From Lepiota brunneoincarnata (lineage: Eukaryota; Basidiomycota; Agaricomycetes; Agaricales; Agaricaceae), in NCBI GenBank assembly GCA_023014365.1, contig JAEBUN010000024.1, positions 744,001 through 808,000 on the forward strand: 64,000 nt of DNA. The letters run 5' to 3'. Under the pieces are notes generated by a model. It had not been told where the DNA came from and ran no database searches. It saw nothing but the letters and a program-made list of their open reading frames with translations. The position numbers and the translations under genes are program-made. This document shows positions 42,825 through 54,786 of the stretch, one piece after another (position 1 is the stretch's first letter; each line of letters begins with the position of its first letter).

Positions 42825-44193
42825 TTAGTTTCCTTTTTCCGGGTATTTGGCTAGGTAGTTTGGTTTGTAGTAATTGATCTGTGGTTGGTCGGTAGAGTCT
42901 GGTCTGGGGGGAATGACGGGAGAGAAGGTGGAAGTGGGAGTTCTGTGAAGATTGAGTATAGTGGTGGTTTCTGGGAATGGGGGTTGTCCTGGATAAAAGA
43001 TGTCATATAGAAGGTGTCTGAAATGGGGACTTTCAATTCTTTCTTCTGGTGGGGTGATTGGATTTTCTTCAGAAGGAACTGCATGGTTCTCCTGTAATGT
43101 TTGATTTGGCCACATTGTCGTAGCATTCCTCATAGTAATCGTCATGGGTGAGGTCAATGTATCAATGGTGAGTTGTGGGAGTGGTCGAGGGATGGGTTGT
43201 AGGATTTCTGGAGTAAGGGGCATGTCGAGTCTTTCAACTTGGGCATTCGGTCCGTTTATGGCGTGGTTGGAAGATGGCGCAGTGGGGGCATCTATATTTG
43301 ATGCAGTCATATGAGTAATGCCCTGGGGCATATTGCTTGCATCCGAGGCAGGCAAATTGGGGGCAATCCATGGCCTAGTGTCCTGTGTGTCTGCATTGGA
43401 TGCAGACTGATCTGTCGGTGGTTTGGGGGTTGGTTCATGAGTGAACGGGGCTGGGAGAGTTCCAAATTGGGACGTTGTTATTGGCAACGGTGTGGGTGGT
43501 GTCCTTGGTGGGGGTGAGAAGTCTGAAGGGATTTCTGATACTGGTGGGCTTTCTTCCCTTGTTGGGGATGGTAGTGATGATGGTGGCAGTGGTCGTCATG
43601 GTAGTGGTGGGGATGGTTGCAGTGGGGGACTGCAAGGTATGTACCTCATTTTGTTTGGGTAGGTTCTTCGACACCTCAGACATGAGGCCCGATCTTGAGC
43701 GGAGAAGTCACTCGAGTGATTCTGCCCAGGCATGTTACGTATTGTACGCAGTAGCAAGAGCCTTAGTCTGTTGTATGTGGTAGGTATAGTCATACCAGAG
43801 TTGTCGGTCGTATTCTGAAATTAAAGTGTGTTCCAATTTAGTTGTAAAGGCTCCATCAGTGGCAGCCTCGCGCAGATCTCTGTCAGAAGGGCGATCTGGT
43901 CCATATGATCGTACTCCAGCTGTATGGTATCTAAGGGAGGCGGCTGGGGCAGCTGTTGGTTCTGGGGTGCCGTTGGGATTGGGGGTCTTGTCCCTGAGGG
44001 AGGCGTATGTTGCGGCGAAGGTGTGAGAAGGGGTGTAGGGAGACAGGGCCGGAACAGGAGTTGTCTGAAGTGTAGTATGTTCGACGCTTGCATTGTTTAT
44101 GATGATGACGGAGGATGATGAGGAAGTTGGTGAAGGTGTTGTTGAAAAAGGGGGAGTATTTTGGGGGCGAGTGAGGTCAAGGTTCATGGGCAT
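42825..44193 (-). pseudogene. Gypsy-1 3' ORF region (ORF3a/3b) remnant
   Basis: Minus-strand counterpart of the Gypsy-2 ORF3 region. The ORF3a start MPMNLDLTRPQ and the SEYDRQLWYDYT block are readable (43735-44193), then stops appear, many as TGG to TGA. The cysteines of both zinc knuckles are still encoded. The second frame remains open over 42825-43487 (ending PNYLAKYPEKGN). Confidence 0.8.
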
Positions 44194-44195
44194 AT

Positions 44196-47100
44196 TTAAG
44201 TATGTTTGGTGTGGGAGCGAAGTTGTCTTTGGTTGGTTCTGGTGGATTCCTGTTCTTTCTGGAGAATTCCATGAGCTTCTTTATACTCGGTTAAGTATTC
44301 TTTGGCATTTGCATGGAGTGTTTCATCGGTGATCCATTTGTTCTCTGTGTGGGAGTATCCTTTCCATTTGACATAATATTGAAGTTTTCCGCAGTGTTGG
44401 CGGTAATTTAGAATGGCTTCTATTTCGTATTCTTCCTCTTCATTGATGATGTCTGGTGGTGGTGGAGTTGGATGAGATCCATATGCTTCTGTTTCGGTAT
44501 ATGGGGTTAGAAGGTTTCTGTGGAATACCAGGTGTATTTTCCATTTGATTGGAAGTTTTAGTTTGTAAGTGAGTGGTGATAAGACTTCTGAGATAAGGAA
44601 AGGTCCTAGTCGTTTTGGGGATATTTTGTTGGAAATGAAGGGGAGTTTGAGGTTCTTGGCTTCTAGCCATACCTTTTGACATGTTTCAAGGGGTATGACG
44701 GTTCTTCTGGTTCTTTGTTTCATAATATTGGCAGAGAGTTGATGTGCCACATGTGCTTCTTTTCTGGTGTCATCAAGGAGTCTGATACGTTCATCTACTG
44801 ATGGAAAGTTTGATGTTTCCATTACTGTGGGTATTGGCGGAGGGTTGTATCCCATGATTAGTTCAAATGGGGATTTCTGCCTTGAGGCATGTATTTTGGA
44901 GTTGTGTGCAAACTCAGCGATAGGGAGGGTTTCTGACCAATCAAGAGGGTTTCTAGTGCAGTATATGGCAAGGTAGGTCTCGATTTCCTGATTGTATCGT
45001 TTGGTGGAACCATTTGTCTGGGGATGGTATGCAGTTGAGAATGCTTGTTGGATGTTTAGACGTTTGGCTAGTTGTTGGAGGGAGTTGGCGGTGAATCTGG
45101 GGTCTCGATCCGATATGATTTTATTGGGTAATCCAAATCTGGTGAAGACTTTTTCTATTAATAGTTGTCCAATGTCATCGGCGTTTGATCAATCTGATGT
45201 TGGGATGAAAATTACCCCCTTCGTAAAGCCGTGGTCCACCATGGACAATATCACATTATGGCCAGCGCTAGGCGGTAGACCGGTGATAAGATCCCATGAG
45301 ATCTGGGCAAATGGGCGTCTGGAGGATAATGGTGGGATTGGTTGAGCCGGTGCACGATCTGGTCTGCATATGATTTTGTGTTGCTGACATTCTGGACAGC
45401 CTTTGATGTAGTTCTTTATGAACATCGACATTCCTGGCCAATATACTTCTTTCTTGGCTAGGTGGTATGTTTCCTGTTCTCCAGGGTGGCCATGTGTAGG
45501 GTGGTTGTGGTATCTTGTGATGACATCGCGTCTGAGTTGGAGGTCTTCTGGAATGATGACACATTCTTGGAACGTGAGGAGTGGACCATTTGGGGTCGGA
45601 ACTGTTCCAAAGTCTTTATCGGTGGTGTTAAGATGGGTTTATTTCAGGAGTTTGAATGCTTTGGTGGATCTAGCATCATATTTGGGTGATTCCGTGATTC
45701 TTTCTTGGAGTTCCATATCGACGGTGGCGATAAAGAGGTGTTCTGGGAGTATTGTGACTAAGTGTTGATCTTCCATGTCGACCGTGGTGACAAAGAGGTT
45801 GCTTGAAAGCATGGTGACATCTTTGTTATTGTTATCCTCATCAGGGATGTGGTCTGGACATCTTGATAGGGCGTCTGGTGCAGGAATTTTCGATCCTGGG
45901 ACATGCTCCAGTTTGAAGTTGTAGTTGGCGAGGGTCTGTACCCATTGTGCTTGTTGGCAGTTGATTTTCTGGGGTTTGCGCCAGTATGTGAGGTTCTGGT
46001 GGTCTGTTCTGATATGGATGGTATGGGGACTGCCAAGGAGGTAATGGCGCCATTCTTCAAGGGCTCAGATAATAGCAAGGAGTTCCCTGTCATAGATATC
46101 ATAGTTATGTTCCGCTGACGAATGTTTTTGAATAGAATGATACGGGCTTTCGTATGCCGTTGATGTCGTATTGGTATAGGACAGCTCCTGATGCGAATTT
46201 GGAAGCGTCGGCTTCTATTTTGAAAGGTTTTGTGGAGTCAGGCATGAGTAATACCGGTTCCTTTAAGAATTTGTTCTTGAGCGTTTCGAACGCTTTCTGT
46301 TGTTCTTCTTTCCATTCGAATTTGTTTGATTTTGAAAGGAGTTGGTTCAGGGGTTTGGTGTGGTGGGAGTAGCTGCGGATGGACTTCTGGTAGAAGTTAC
46401 AGAATCCAATGAATTTCCGAATATGTTGGACTGTCTTCGGCACTGGCCAGTCTTCTATCCCCTTGAGTTTTCCAGGGTCCATTTTGATCTCATCTGGTGT
46501 GACAATCATGCCAAGATATTCGAGTCGTTGTTTGTTAAACTTGCATTTCTCTGTTTTGAGGTAGAGGTCGTTTTCCTGCAGGATCTGCAGTACTTTTTCC
46601 ATAAGTTGGTCGGTTTCTTCTTGAGTTTTACTGTAGATTAGGATATCATCCATGTAGATGATGATTCTTCCTTTCTCCATTATTTCAGAGAATAACGTGT
46701 CCATCATATGTTGGAACATTGTGGGACTATTGCAGAGTCCGAAAAACATGACAGTCAGTTCAAAAAGACCCATGGGAGTCTTGAATGCTGCTTTCCATTG
46801 ATCGCCATCTTTGATTCTGACGTTATTGTATCCTAGGTGGACATCGAGCTTAGTAAAGTACTTAGCTCCTTTGAGTTTGTCCATGATAGAGGAAATCATG
46901 GGGATTGGGTAGGCATTTTTGACCGTGTGATCATTTAGATAACAATAATCTTGGCAGGGTCAGAGGTCTCCTCCTTTCTTGGCAATGAAGAAGAAGGGTG
47001 ATGCCATAGGGGATTTTGAGGGGCAAATGTACCCTTTTTGGAGGTTTTCGTCTATGAATTCCTTTAGTGCTTTTTCTTCAGCAGGTGCCACTTGATAGGG

Positions 47101-48035
47101 TTTCATCGATTTTGCTTCGACTGTTGGTTTTAGTTCGATTTTGTGATCAAACGTTCTTGATGGTGGGAATTGTTCGGAGGCTTTCTTGTTGAATATTTTA
47201 GCCCATTGGGCAAATCTCCAAGGAATCTTGGGTGGTTCCTTGTTTGATTCTGGTTGTTTCCCTTTTTGGGTTGCCGATTTTGTCAGGTTGTGTTGTTTGT
47301 TGTGGAGTGTTGTGGCATGTGTTGCTTTGGCATTTACTTCTAATGGGGTTAGAAGCATCAGGTTTATTTCTCTTTCTAAAGAGAAGGTATCAAGGTCAAC
47401 GTTTGACAGGTTGATGTATTCTTTGGGGTTTTCCTCAGGTTGGGAGGTCTTTCCAGTCATTATATCCATGGCAATGGAGTTGAGTTCGACAGGTTGTCAC
47501 AGGGTTCTGAGGAGTTTGGAAAAGTCCTGGTGGTCAATTTGGGTTTTCCAAGAGAATGTCTTGGTCTTCCAGTTGATGTCGGGGTTGTATTGTTCCAACC
47601 AGGGAAATCTGATGATGAGGTCTTTCTCACCAGTGTTTGTGATGTACGCTTCTAACGTGCAGTCTCTTCCATCGATGATGGTTCTGATTTTGATGTATTC
47701 ATGGATCTTGCCATGTTGATTATCAGTTCCGTCAACGTTACTAAGTGGAATTGGTTGGTCCAGTCGCTTGGTTTGATAACCATGTCGTTCAACAACTTTG
47801 TGGGAAATGAAGTTCCCTTGGGCTCCTGAGTCTATCAGGGCGGTGATGGCCATGGGTTTTGATGTCCATTCACTCCAAATTTCGATGGGTAAGAAAAGGG
47901 ATCATTTATTCAGGGATAGTCGTAATTGTACAGAGTTTATCGAGAAAGTGTCCTTCTGGGAGTGAGAGTACAAAATGTTCTTCTGAGTTCTGGAACGTGC
48001 AGGGGCACATCGATTGACAGCATTCCTTTTTAAAA
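44196..48035 (-). pseudogene. Gypsy-1 Pol remnant
   Basis: Same domain order as Gypsy-2 Pol: protease LIDSGAQGNFISHK (47497-47853), reverse transcriptase with FFGLCNSPTMFQHMMD and IIYMDDILIY (46105-46899), integrase pieces (45189-45768), and a C-terminal chromodomain (YYVKWKGYSHTENKWITDE, 44196-44855). Multiple stops and frameshifts. It carries the same TGA between RT and RNase H as Gypsy-2. Confidence 0.88.
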
Positions 48036-49220
48036 ATCCTGAAATGGACGCATCTCCGGATCCTCGGCTAGCGCGGAGTGGAGTTCTTGTTGGAGTTCAG
48101 GATCGAGATCATCGACCATTTGGCGCATCTGAGATGTGACTTCTGCGACGGCAAGGGAATACTTGCGTTGCGGTGATTGTTGTGTATTCCAGTTTGGAAA
48201 TCTGGGACAGGTGTTTTGTTGTCCAGGGAAGGGATGATTGGGGTTTCTTGCAGGGCGAGGGGGATTAGTACGCATTCCTGGGAAGCATCTAGCTGGTGGT
48301 GGTTGAGGGCATTTGCTGACCCAATGATCCTTGGCTCCACATCGGAAGCATTCTTGATTTTGGTATGATTTCATTTGTTGTCTGGTGACAATGGCATCTA
48401 GCTCCAATGATTCTTGAGCAGAGTTTTCTTCGGCATATTCTGGTTGGGGTATTTTGGGGTAAGGATCTTTGAATCCTTCTTCTACTGTTGCATGGTCTAT
48501 TTCCATGGCATGTGGGTCTTGTGGGGTAAAATGTGGAGCATTACTCCTTTGGTAGAATTGTGCATAGGGCACGTTGTTGTTTGGACGGCTTGGTCCACGG
48601 TTGGGTTGGTATTGGTTCCTTTGGGGGAACATGTTCCTGGGGGTGCCATAGAGGGCATTGATTCGGTGGAAGTTGTCGTCAAGTTTGTTGGCTCGGGTGT
48701 ACCAAGCAGTGATAGTTGTCGGAGGATTTTCCGATTTGTCAATCTTCATGGCAATATGGCGGTCGATTGCCTTACGGTATAGATTGATCAGGGTGCAATC
48801 TTCATTTAGCCTGGATTGACGGACAAGTTCTTTGAACTGAGCGTTGAACTCAGTCATTGGTTTGCCTGCTTGGTGCAGGGTTTGAAGTCTGGTATGCACG
48901 TACACATGTTCATCTGCCAGGGTGAAGTCGGCTCTGAGCCAGGCAGTGAAGTTGTCCCATGATTCCATGGCTATAGGTTGCCCTTGTTGGGTTTGGGCAT
49001 TTCTCTCGTGAAGGTATTGTCTAGCCCAGGCTCAGGCATCTCCTGATTGCATTGTCAAAAGGACGAATAGGGTCCTGGCAAGGTCAGTGTTGTAAGTGGT
49101 CGCATTAGCAAGCATGTAAACTTCGCATTAGAAGATCCAATCTTCAAACAGTCTTCTAGTTCCATCGAAGGCGATAGGTTTGAGGAGTCCTAACTCCTTT
49201 GGGGTAGGTGTGGCAGCCAT
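48030..49220 (-). pseudogene. Gypsy-1 Gag remnant
   Basis: ATG at 49220 matches the Gypsy-2 Gag start. SWDNFTAWLRADFTLADEHV, MTEFNAQFKELVRQSRLNED and the CCHC knuckle CFRCGAKDHWVSKC remain, ending PFQDF at 48030. Stops occur before 48968. At the position of the Gypsy-2 internal TGA, Gypsy-1 encodes His (NAPHFTP). Confidence 0.85.
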
Positions 49221-50204
49221 TATTTGTAATTGTCCAGGTGGTGGTGGTGGTGGTGGCAGTAACAGTGGTTGTGTTGGTCGTAGAGGGGGAGCCGGTAGGG
49301 CTAAGGGTGCAGTTGGTGCAGGTAATGCGGGTGGTTGTGGATCGGAATCTGATTGGTTGTCATCTGTTATATAGATGTCAGAGTTGTTATCTGCTGGGGG
49401 AGTTCTTCCCTGATTTACTGCATATTCGTGGCATGTGAGTAAGTTTTCTTCCGATTTGGAAAGCTCTCTTGGTTGCTTAAGGGCGTATTCAAGTCTTTGA
49501 AGTTTGTAGTCGTTTAATGGGTTGACTTTAGCACGGTATTCTTCAGCTTGTTTGCGTCTTCTTTCTTCTTGTTCATAGTGTTCCTTTAATTCTCTTTCAT
49601 GTTGTATTCTTTGTTGTTCTGCTAGTTCGTCGGCAAAACTTGTTCTTGTGTGTGTTGATGTACTTGGAGTGGGTGAGTCGAATGGAGATGGAGGATAGAA
49701 TGGGGATGGTGTTTGAGTGGGAATAGGATTTCTTCTGGGATCCAGGTTTTGGGTTCCTGATCCTGAGATTCTACTTCTCGATTTGGGAGGAGGTGATGGA
49801 GTTTCTCAGGCTGAGAATTTCTTTGGAGGTGTGGTGGCAGTTGTCTAGCGATCGATTATCGCTAGAAGGATGAAAAATTGTGTTGCAATGATGGATATTC
49901 CTGAGTACAGGTTCCACAATCTGATGATGCAGCAGTGACAAGGGCATGTGATACGTTCGAGTTCTAAGGTGATGATTTGGTAGGCGATGAGGGTGGCAGT
50001 GGAAGTAAAAACAAAAATGAGTAGGTAAGCCAGATCTTCTGGCGGGGAGAGTTTGAGGGACATAGCGATGGCTACACAGAGAGGCAGTTTTCTTTCACAC
50101 GTCGTTTTTGAATGACCAGGGTACCTTGACATGTTCAGTACGTTGGCAGAGCAGAGTAGAGTGGAGGGCAAGCAAGAGATAAGCAGCAAAGTATCTTAGT
50201 GTTT

Positions 50205-50590
50205 TGTTACCCGGGTTAGGGGTTTGCTCTTGAGTAGCATGGCATTCGTGGCAGGATGTCTATACAGACTTGGTCCTGTCCTACTAGGCATGACTTGGAG
50301 ATGACAGAGCACTATAGTCCAGCCGGTTTAGAGGCAAAGAGTTATAGGAGGCAAGAACTTTACAACACTAAGATAAGGATACAAGGTATTGTACTGTATC
50401 CTTATATACTTCTAAGTGAGGCTGTACTCCTACTATAATAGTTCAGACCAGAGTAACTATGAGTCAGAGATAAGAAGACATGAGGCGTATACTAAGAATA
50501 GTCCTTCTGATGTACACTACTGATGGTTTCATAGTGACATGGGAATGTAAACTAAAAGTAACCGTCCTTCTGATGAGGTTTCTGATAACA
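50205..50590 (-). repeat. Gypsy-1 5' LTR (386 bp)
   Basis: Begins TGTTACCCGGG in window orientation and ends TTCTGATAACA. The sequence next to it (ATCTTAGTGTT at about 50194-50204) is the primer-binding site complement, as in Gypsy-2. Confidence 0.92.
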
Positions 50591-51749
50591 CACTGGGTAT
50601 GAGAGATTAGAATACTATCTAAAATATGTGAAGGCAGACATCTCAGAAACAGAACCAGAACACCCAGACAAGTAAAAGTGCTGTTAACTAATTTATTAGT
50701 AATAAGGCTATGGAAGAATGACTCTGGTATGAATGTACCCAAGCATTGTATCCAATACCATGTTAACTAAGATATTAGTTAAGATACTCATGACTACACA
50801 AAAGACCCATTTCTTCACCTCTGCCCTAGAAAGTGGACAAGTTGTAATGCTTATGACCTTCAGATGGTACCTAGCCATAGTAACAGGTCCTGGAAGTGAA
50901 TCTTGACAAGAGAATTAGCTAATTTCCTGGTAAGGATGTTCCCTTGGAATGGCTCTGATGGTATTGAAAGATAAAAGATCAGATGGGGGTATCCAAGAGG
51001 GTACTCAGGGATGGATGCTCCCTCATAGTAACGAAAGAGACCAAAAATGATGAACTAGAAAATAAAGATTGATAAGAATAGAACAAGCTAATTAAATTCT
51101 AATATTAGTTTACTGCCTGAAGGCTATGGAAGTGAACTTTTAGGACATTAGGGTTGAGAACCCAGGTGTGGAGAATCCAAGAAAAAAGATAAAAACTCTC
51201 AGATAAGAGTTAGCAAGGAAACTCACTAACCCAACTGGCTGTGATATAAATAACCAGGCACTTAGGGAGCAAGTTCCTGAGAGTGAATTATGTTGCTGAT
51301 ATCAGAACTCCTAGAATGATGCTCCTAAATGATGAGGAGACAATAAAATGATGAAGCTGAAGGCTTGTTTCAGGTATACCCATAAGTTAATTGTATATTG
51401 TTATAAAAACTTGTCTGTAAATTACATGGAAGGCAAGAAACCACTTGCCTATTTCCCCCCCCTGATTGTATGGTTGATTAGGATAGGAATATAAAGCAAT
51501 TTTACACAATTTTCTTTGGTCATAGACCACCAGAGACTTAAAGAGTTATACTCTTTAAGACCAGACCCTTTGAAATAATTGAGATATAGATGGGCCCTTC
51601 TGCTTGATTTGAGAGCTGAATACAAGTTGATATGACTTGTCTGTTCTTAAGTAGAAAGTTCACTAACTTCCATTTCTTTGAGTTCCTCTTAGAGGCCTTG
51701 CCTCAGAAGTATACCATTGAATTGTAGAGCTGTTTAATTGAGAAGTGAA

Positions 51750-52110
51750 CATAGTATGCTAGGGCCCATTGAAAACACTGTCCACTAGGTCTATCTAGTT
51801 TAAAGATACTTACTGCAGGAGCCTGCAAGAAGCCTGTCTCACTGAGTAGTATAAAGCTTTATTGCATTGTTCAAGAATCTGTAGTGCACTAGGGCCTGTT
51901 AGATAACACTGTCTGCTAGGCCTACTAGCTTAAAGACACTTACTGCAGGAGCTTGTCAAACGCCTGTCTTGCTGGGTAGTGCAAATTTATAGTATTGTCA
52001 AGAGAAAAGGACGTAGTATGCTAGGGCCTATTAGAACATGTTGTCTGCTAGGTCTACAGAGGCTCACTGATTGCGAAAGCTTGCATTTTGCCTGACTTAT
52101 CAAATCGTTG
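51750..52110 (+). repeat. Three diverged tandem repeats, unit about 128 bp
   Basis: The sequence GTAxTGCxCTAGGGCC(C/T) recurs at about 51752, 51881 and 52012. It is followed each time by a CTGTC(C/T)(A/G)CTAGG-type block; in the first two copies CTTACTGCAGGAGC and GCCTGTCT follow. The period is about 128-130 bp, with clear divergence. Confidence 0.75.
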
Positions 52111-52373
52111 AAAAGGTAGAAATGTCTGTGGATTTTTAATATAGATAGAGGGCTTGTTTTCACTAAGCTTAGCCAAAATTCGATAAGCTTAAGCTAATAC
52201 AAGTGATATGAGATAGATAATGAACAGTTTTGTCTTTTAGGGTGTTCTGGGGGTGTTTTCTGACAGCAAAATTCAAGAGAGTAGTGTTTTAGAGGTTAAC
52301 AAACAGCCATTGAAGTTATCTTAGCCGTATGGTGCAACAATGAAAGGACAATCCCTGTCAATTCAAAGTGCGG

Positions 52374-52476
52374 GGTCTCTGGTCTCTGGTCTCTGAGCTC
52401 TGTTCTCTGTCTCTGTCTCTGTCTCTAGCACTCTGGAACTCTAAACTCTGGACTCTGTTCTCTGTCTCTGTCTCTG
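52374..52476 (+). repeat. (CTCTGT)n-like polypyrimidine microsatellite
   Basis: Tandem GGTCTCT then CTCTGT units, in two blocks separated by an imperfect stretch. One strand is almost pure pyrimidine plus G. Confidence 0.9.
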
Positions 52477-53647
52477 GGTTGGTTGATGACCGAAGAAATC
52501 ACACTTAATGACGTACACTAAATAGTCCTTTGAAACCGTTCTTGATCACAGCTTGCAGACTTGCATGTGGAAGCAGGGGTGAGACCTCTTGCTTCTCCAT
52601 GAACAAGCATGACCATATTTATATTGTTTAGATACATATGAGAGATAGTAAATATGAAATAGAAAACAATAAGCTTAATTGTAACAGGTACTGCATAATA
52701 TTTTGGAAGGTTCCGCAGCATTTCTACCTTGCCCTGGGTTATGGGTTTTTCTCTGATTGATGAATGGCAATCTAGCCAGACGTGTTCCATGCTCATCTGC
52801 ATTATTCTGCATCCACACAAGCATGTTTAAGCCTCCAGATCAATTATGATTGGAATGTATGGCGTATGGGCAATCCCTTGATCCATTTGTAATTAATCTC
52901 AGTCAGGCAATATGCTGAGGTGCTGGGACCCACAAAGCACTTGTTGATTAGGAGTCTTTGATATTTCTAGGGTTTTGGGCATTGGTTGTCACCTCCCAAA
53001 CATTGGATGTTCCATTCCATGGTCCAGTCATCATTATTGGGCTTGCTAGGGGCATAATACACCTGCGACAGCCACTATGTACATTCTTTAGGTTCCAACA
53101 AATCCAAGTTCATCAGAAAACTGCTTGTAAGGTCCCTTGATGTGACCAGAGTATACTCAATAGGCTATGTAGAGTCCAGAATCCCTCCAGAGAGCATTCT
53201 GATAGCTTGGTTCACTAAGCTTAGTGATAATGAGCTGGTTTGAACACTTCCAAGGCTTGAATATCCTCAGTTCAATCAAACTGGCTACTACGGGACATAG
53301 TACCAATCCTCTATAGAGTTCTTTAATGATATAGCCAATGATTCTATGTAGAGAATTGTTCTGGAGTATGGAATTCATGTATAGGCGTGAAATTGGCATA
53401 TCATCGTGAAGATATTAGTTAACATATTATATAGTAACGACTGTCAAAGTTCCCATTGTATTCAGATAGGACTACTGTCTGTCTAGTTGGAGACTAAGAG
53501 AATAACTTACCAAAATCCTAAAAACATTAGAATTGAATATATTTCTGGATATTTGTGACAACCTCTCCCCCATGAACTTATAAAGTCAGAATTAGTGAAC
53601 TTGTTAATGAACCTTGTTTTCAATCCCATAAAGTAATCCACTTTTCA

Positions 53648-54023
53648 CCAGTGTGACAAATCACATCTCCCCTTACTGCAACAACTTTGCAACCTTTGAA
53701 TCTATCCCCCCTCAACCCTTGTGTGCAGTGAACAAGAAGGTGTTTGATGCCATTGGAAAGGGAGAAGTAGTGATTGAGCTCCCAAATGGTGCTACCTCAT
53801 CACACCTTCACCTGAGTGAGGTCCTTTACTCACCCAAAGCAGGATACACCCTCATGTTGATTGGCTGACTTGACAATGCTGGCTTCTCAACAACCTTTGC
53901 AAATAGCAAGTGCATTATCCAAGATACTGGTGGTGCCTGTATTGCTGAGATTCCAAGGACAGGACAAGGCCTATACAAACTAGTAAAGGAAGTGGAAGAA
54001 GCCAATGTGGTGATTGAGCTACT
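53648..54023 (+). pseudogene. Copia protease to integrase junction, middle fragment
   Basis: Plus-strand frame: TNHISPYCNNFATFES, GKGEVVIELPNGATSSHLHL, SEVLYSPKAGYTLMLIG, one TGA, then DNAGFSTTFANSKCIIQDTG and EIPRTGQGLYKLVKEV, ending VVIELL where Tc1-A copy 2 begins. This is the Copia protease region just before GAG-pre-integrase. Its continuation (SLDLSHHHLGHIG) lies on the minus strand at 35256, in the same codon phase. Confidence 0.88.
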
Positions 54024-54387
54024 TACAGTGACCCACAAAACCGTTCCAATGTTTTGTACTTTTGACTTAAAGTAGTAATAGCTCAGTAAATAAAATAGCT
54101 AAATTTGTGAAGATATTCATAAACATAGCCAAATATGTCATATCTGACCCTGCAAAGTCGCGTTATGTAATACTTCTAAATGAGGCAATTATGAATTTTG
54201 TAATCATTTTAAGTCATTGGAACGGTTTTGTCAATAGTAATTTTTAATACTAATCCAAGCAATCACATGACTCCGTTGATTGTGAATCAACAAGATCATG
54301 TGACCACGTGTCTTTGACATATAAATAGATGTGCTGACAGCCATGTCCCATCATTCTCAACCCCCCTACCTACCATGAAGCCATTAT

Positions 54388-54773
54388 TGTTATCAGAAAC
54401 CACATCAGAAGGACAGTTATTTTTAGTTCACATTCCCATGTCACTATGAAACTATCAGTAGTGTACATCAGAAGGACTATTCTTAGTATACGCCTCATGT
54501 TCTCTTATCTCTGACTCATAGTTACCCCGGTCTGGATTATTATAGTAGGAGCACAGCCACACTTAGAAGTATATAAGGATACAGTACAATACCTTGTATC
54601 CTTATCTTAGTGTTATACAGTTCTTGCCTCCTATATCTCTTTGCCCTTAAACCGGCTGGACTATAGTGCTCCGTCGTCTCTAAGTCACGTCTAGTAGGCC
54701 AAGACCAAGTCTGTATAGACATCTTGCCACGAACGCCGTGCTACTCAAGAGCGAACCCCTAACCCGGGTAACA
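54388..54773 (+). repeat. Gypsy-2 5' LTR (386 bp)
   Basis: TGTTATCAG...GGGTAACA. Carries a TATA box (TATATAAGG, 54570-54578). The predicted transcription start is about 30 bp downstream, at about 54601-54604. Confidence 0.95.
54570..54578 (+). promoter_or_regulatory. TATA box in Gypsy-2 5' LTR
   Basis: TATATAAGG. About 30 bp downstream is TTATCTTAGTGTT, the proposed 5' end of the transcript and the sequence complementary to the PBS. Confidence 0.6.
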
Positions 54774-54774
54774 A

Positions 54775-54786
54775 AACACTAAGATA
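54775..54786 (+). promoter_or_regulatory. Primer-binding site for self-priming
   Basis: AACACTAAGATA, one base after the 5' LTR, is an exact 12-nt reverse complement of TATCTTAGTGTT at 54603-54614, where transcription should begin. Tf1/sushi-type elements prime reverse transcription with their own mRNA 5' end folded onto the PBS, and this is the same geometry. Confidence 0.7.

Larger units (their letters stand above)
42402..50590 (-). mobile_element. Gypsy-1: decayed chromodomain Gypsy element, 8189 bp
   Basis: Target duplication CACTG at 42397-42401 and 50591-50595. Two 386-bp LTRs flank gag, pol and an extra 3' ORF region on the minus strand. It is the same family as the element at 54388-62575, but many C/T and G/A transitions have introduced stops, and one LTR now begins TATTACC instead of TGTTACC. 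Not autonomous. Confidence 0.93.
42302..53647. mobile_element. Unidentified insertion X (about 3.15 kb) carrying a nested Gypsy element
   Basis: CCAGTG occurs at 42296-42301 and again at 53648-53653, and removing what lies between restores the Copia frame VFDSSVTNHISPY. X itself is 42302-42401 plus 50596-53647. With a 4-bp duplication (CCAG) its ends would read TG...CA like an LTR element, but I see no LTRs. There are no long open frames. It contains three diverged tandem repeats and a CTCTGT microsatellite. Type unknown; possibly a non-autonomous element. Confidence 0.55.
50596..53647. other. Right part of insertion X, non-coding
   Basis: About 3 kb of AT-rich sequence with no coherent coding region. 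It contains the tandem repeat at 51750-52110 and the CTCTGT tract at 52374-52476. Short words such as GATATTAGTTAA recur near 50770 and 53410. Confidence 0.45.
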
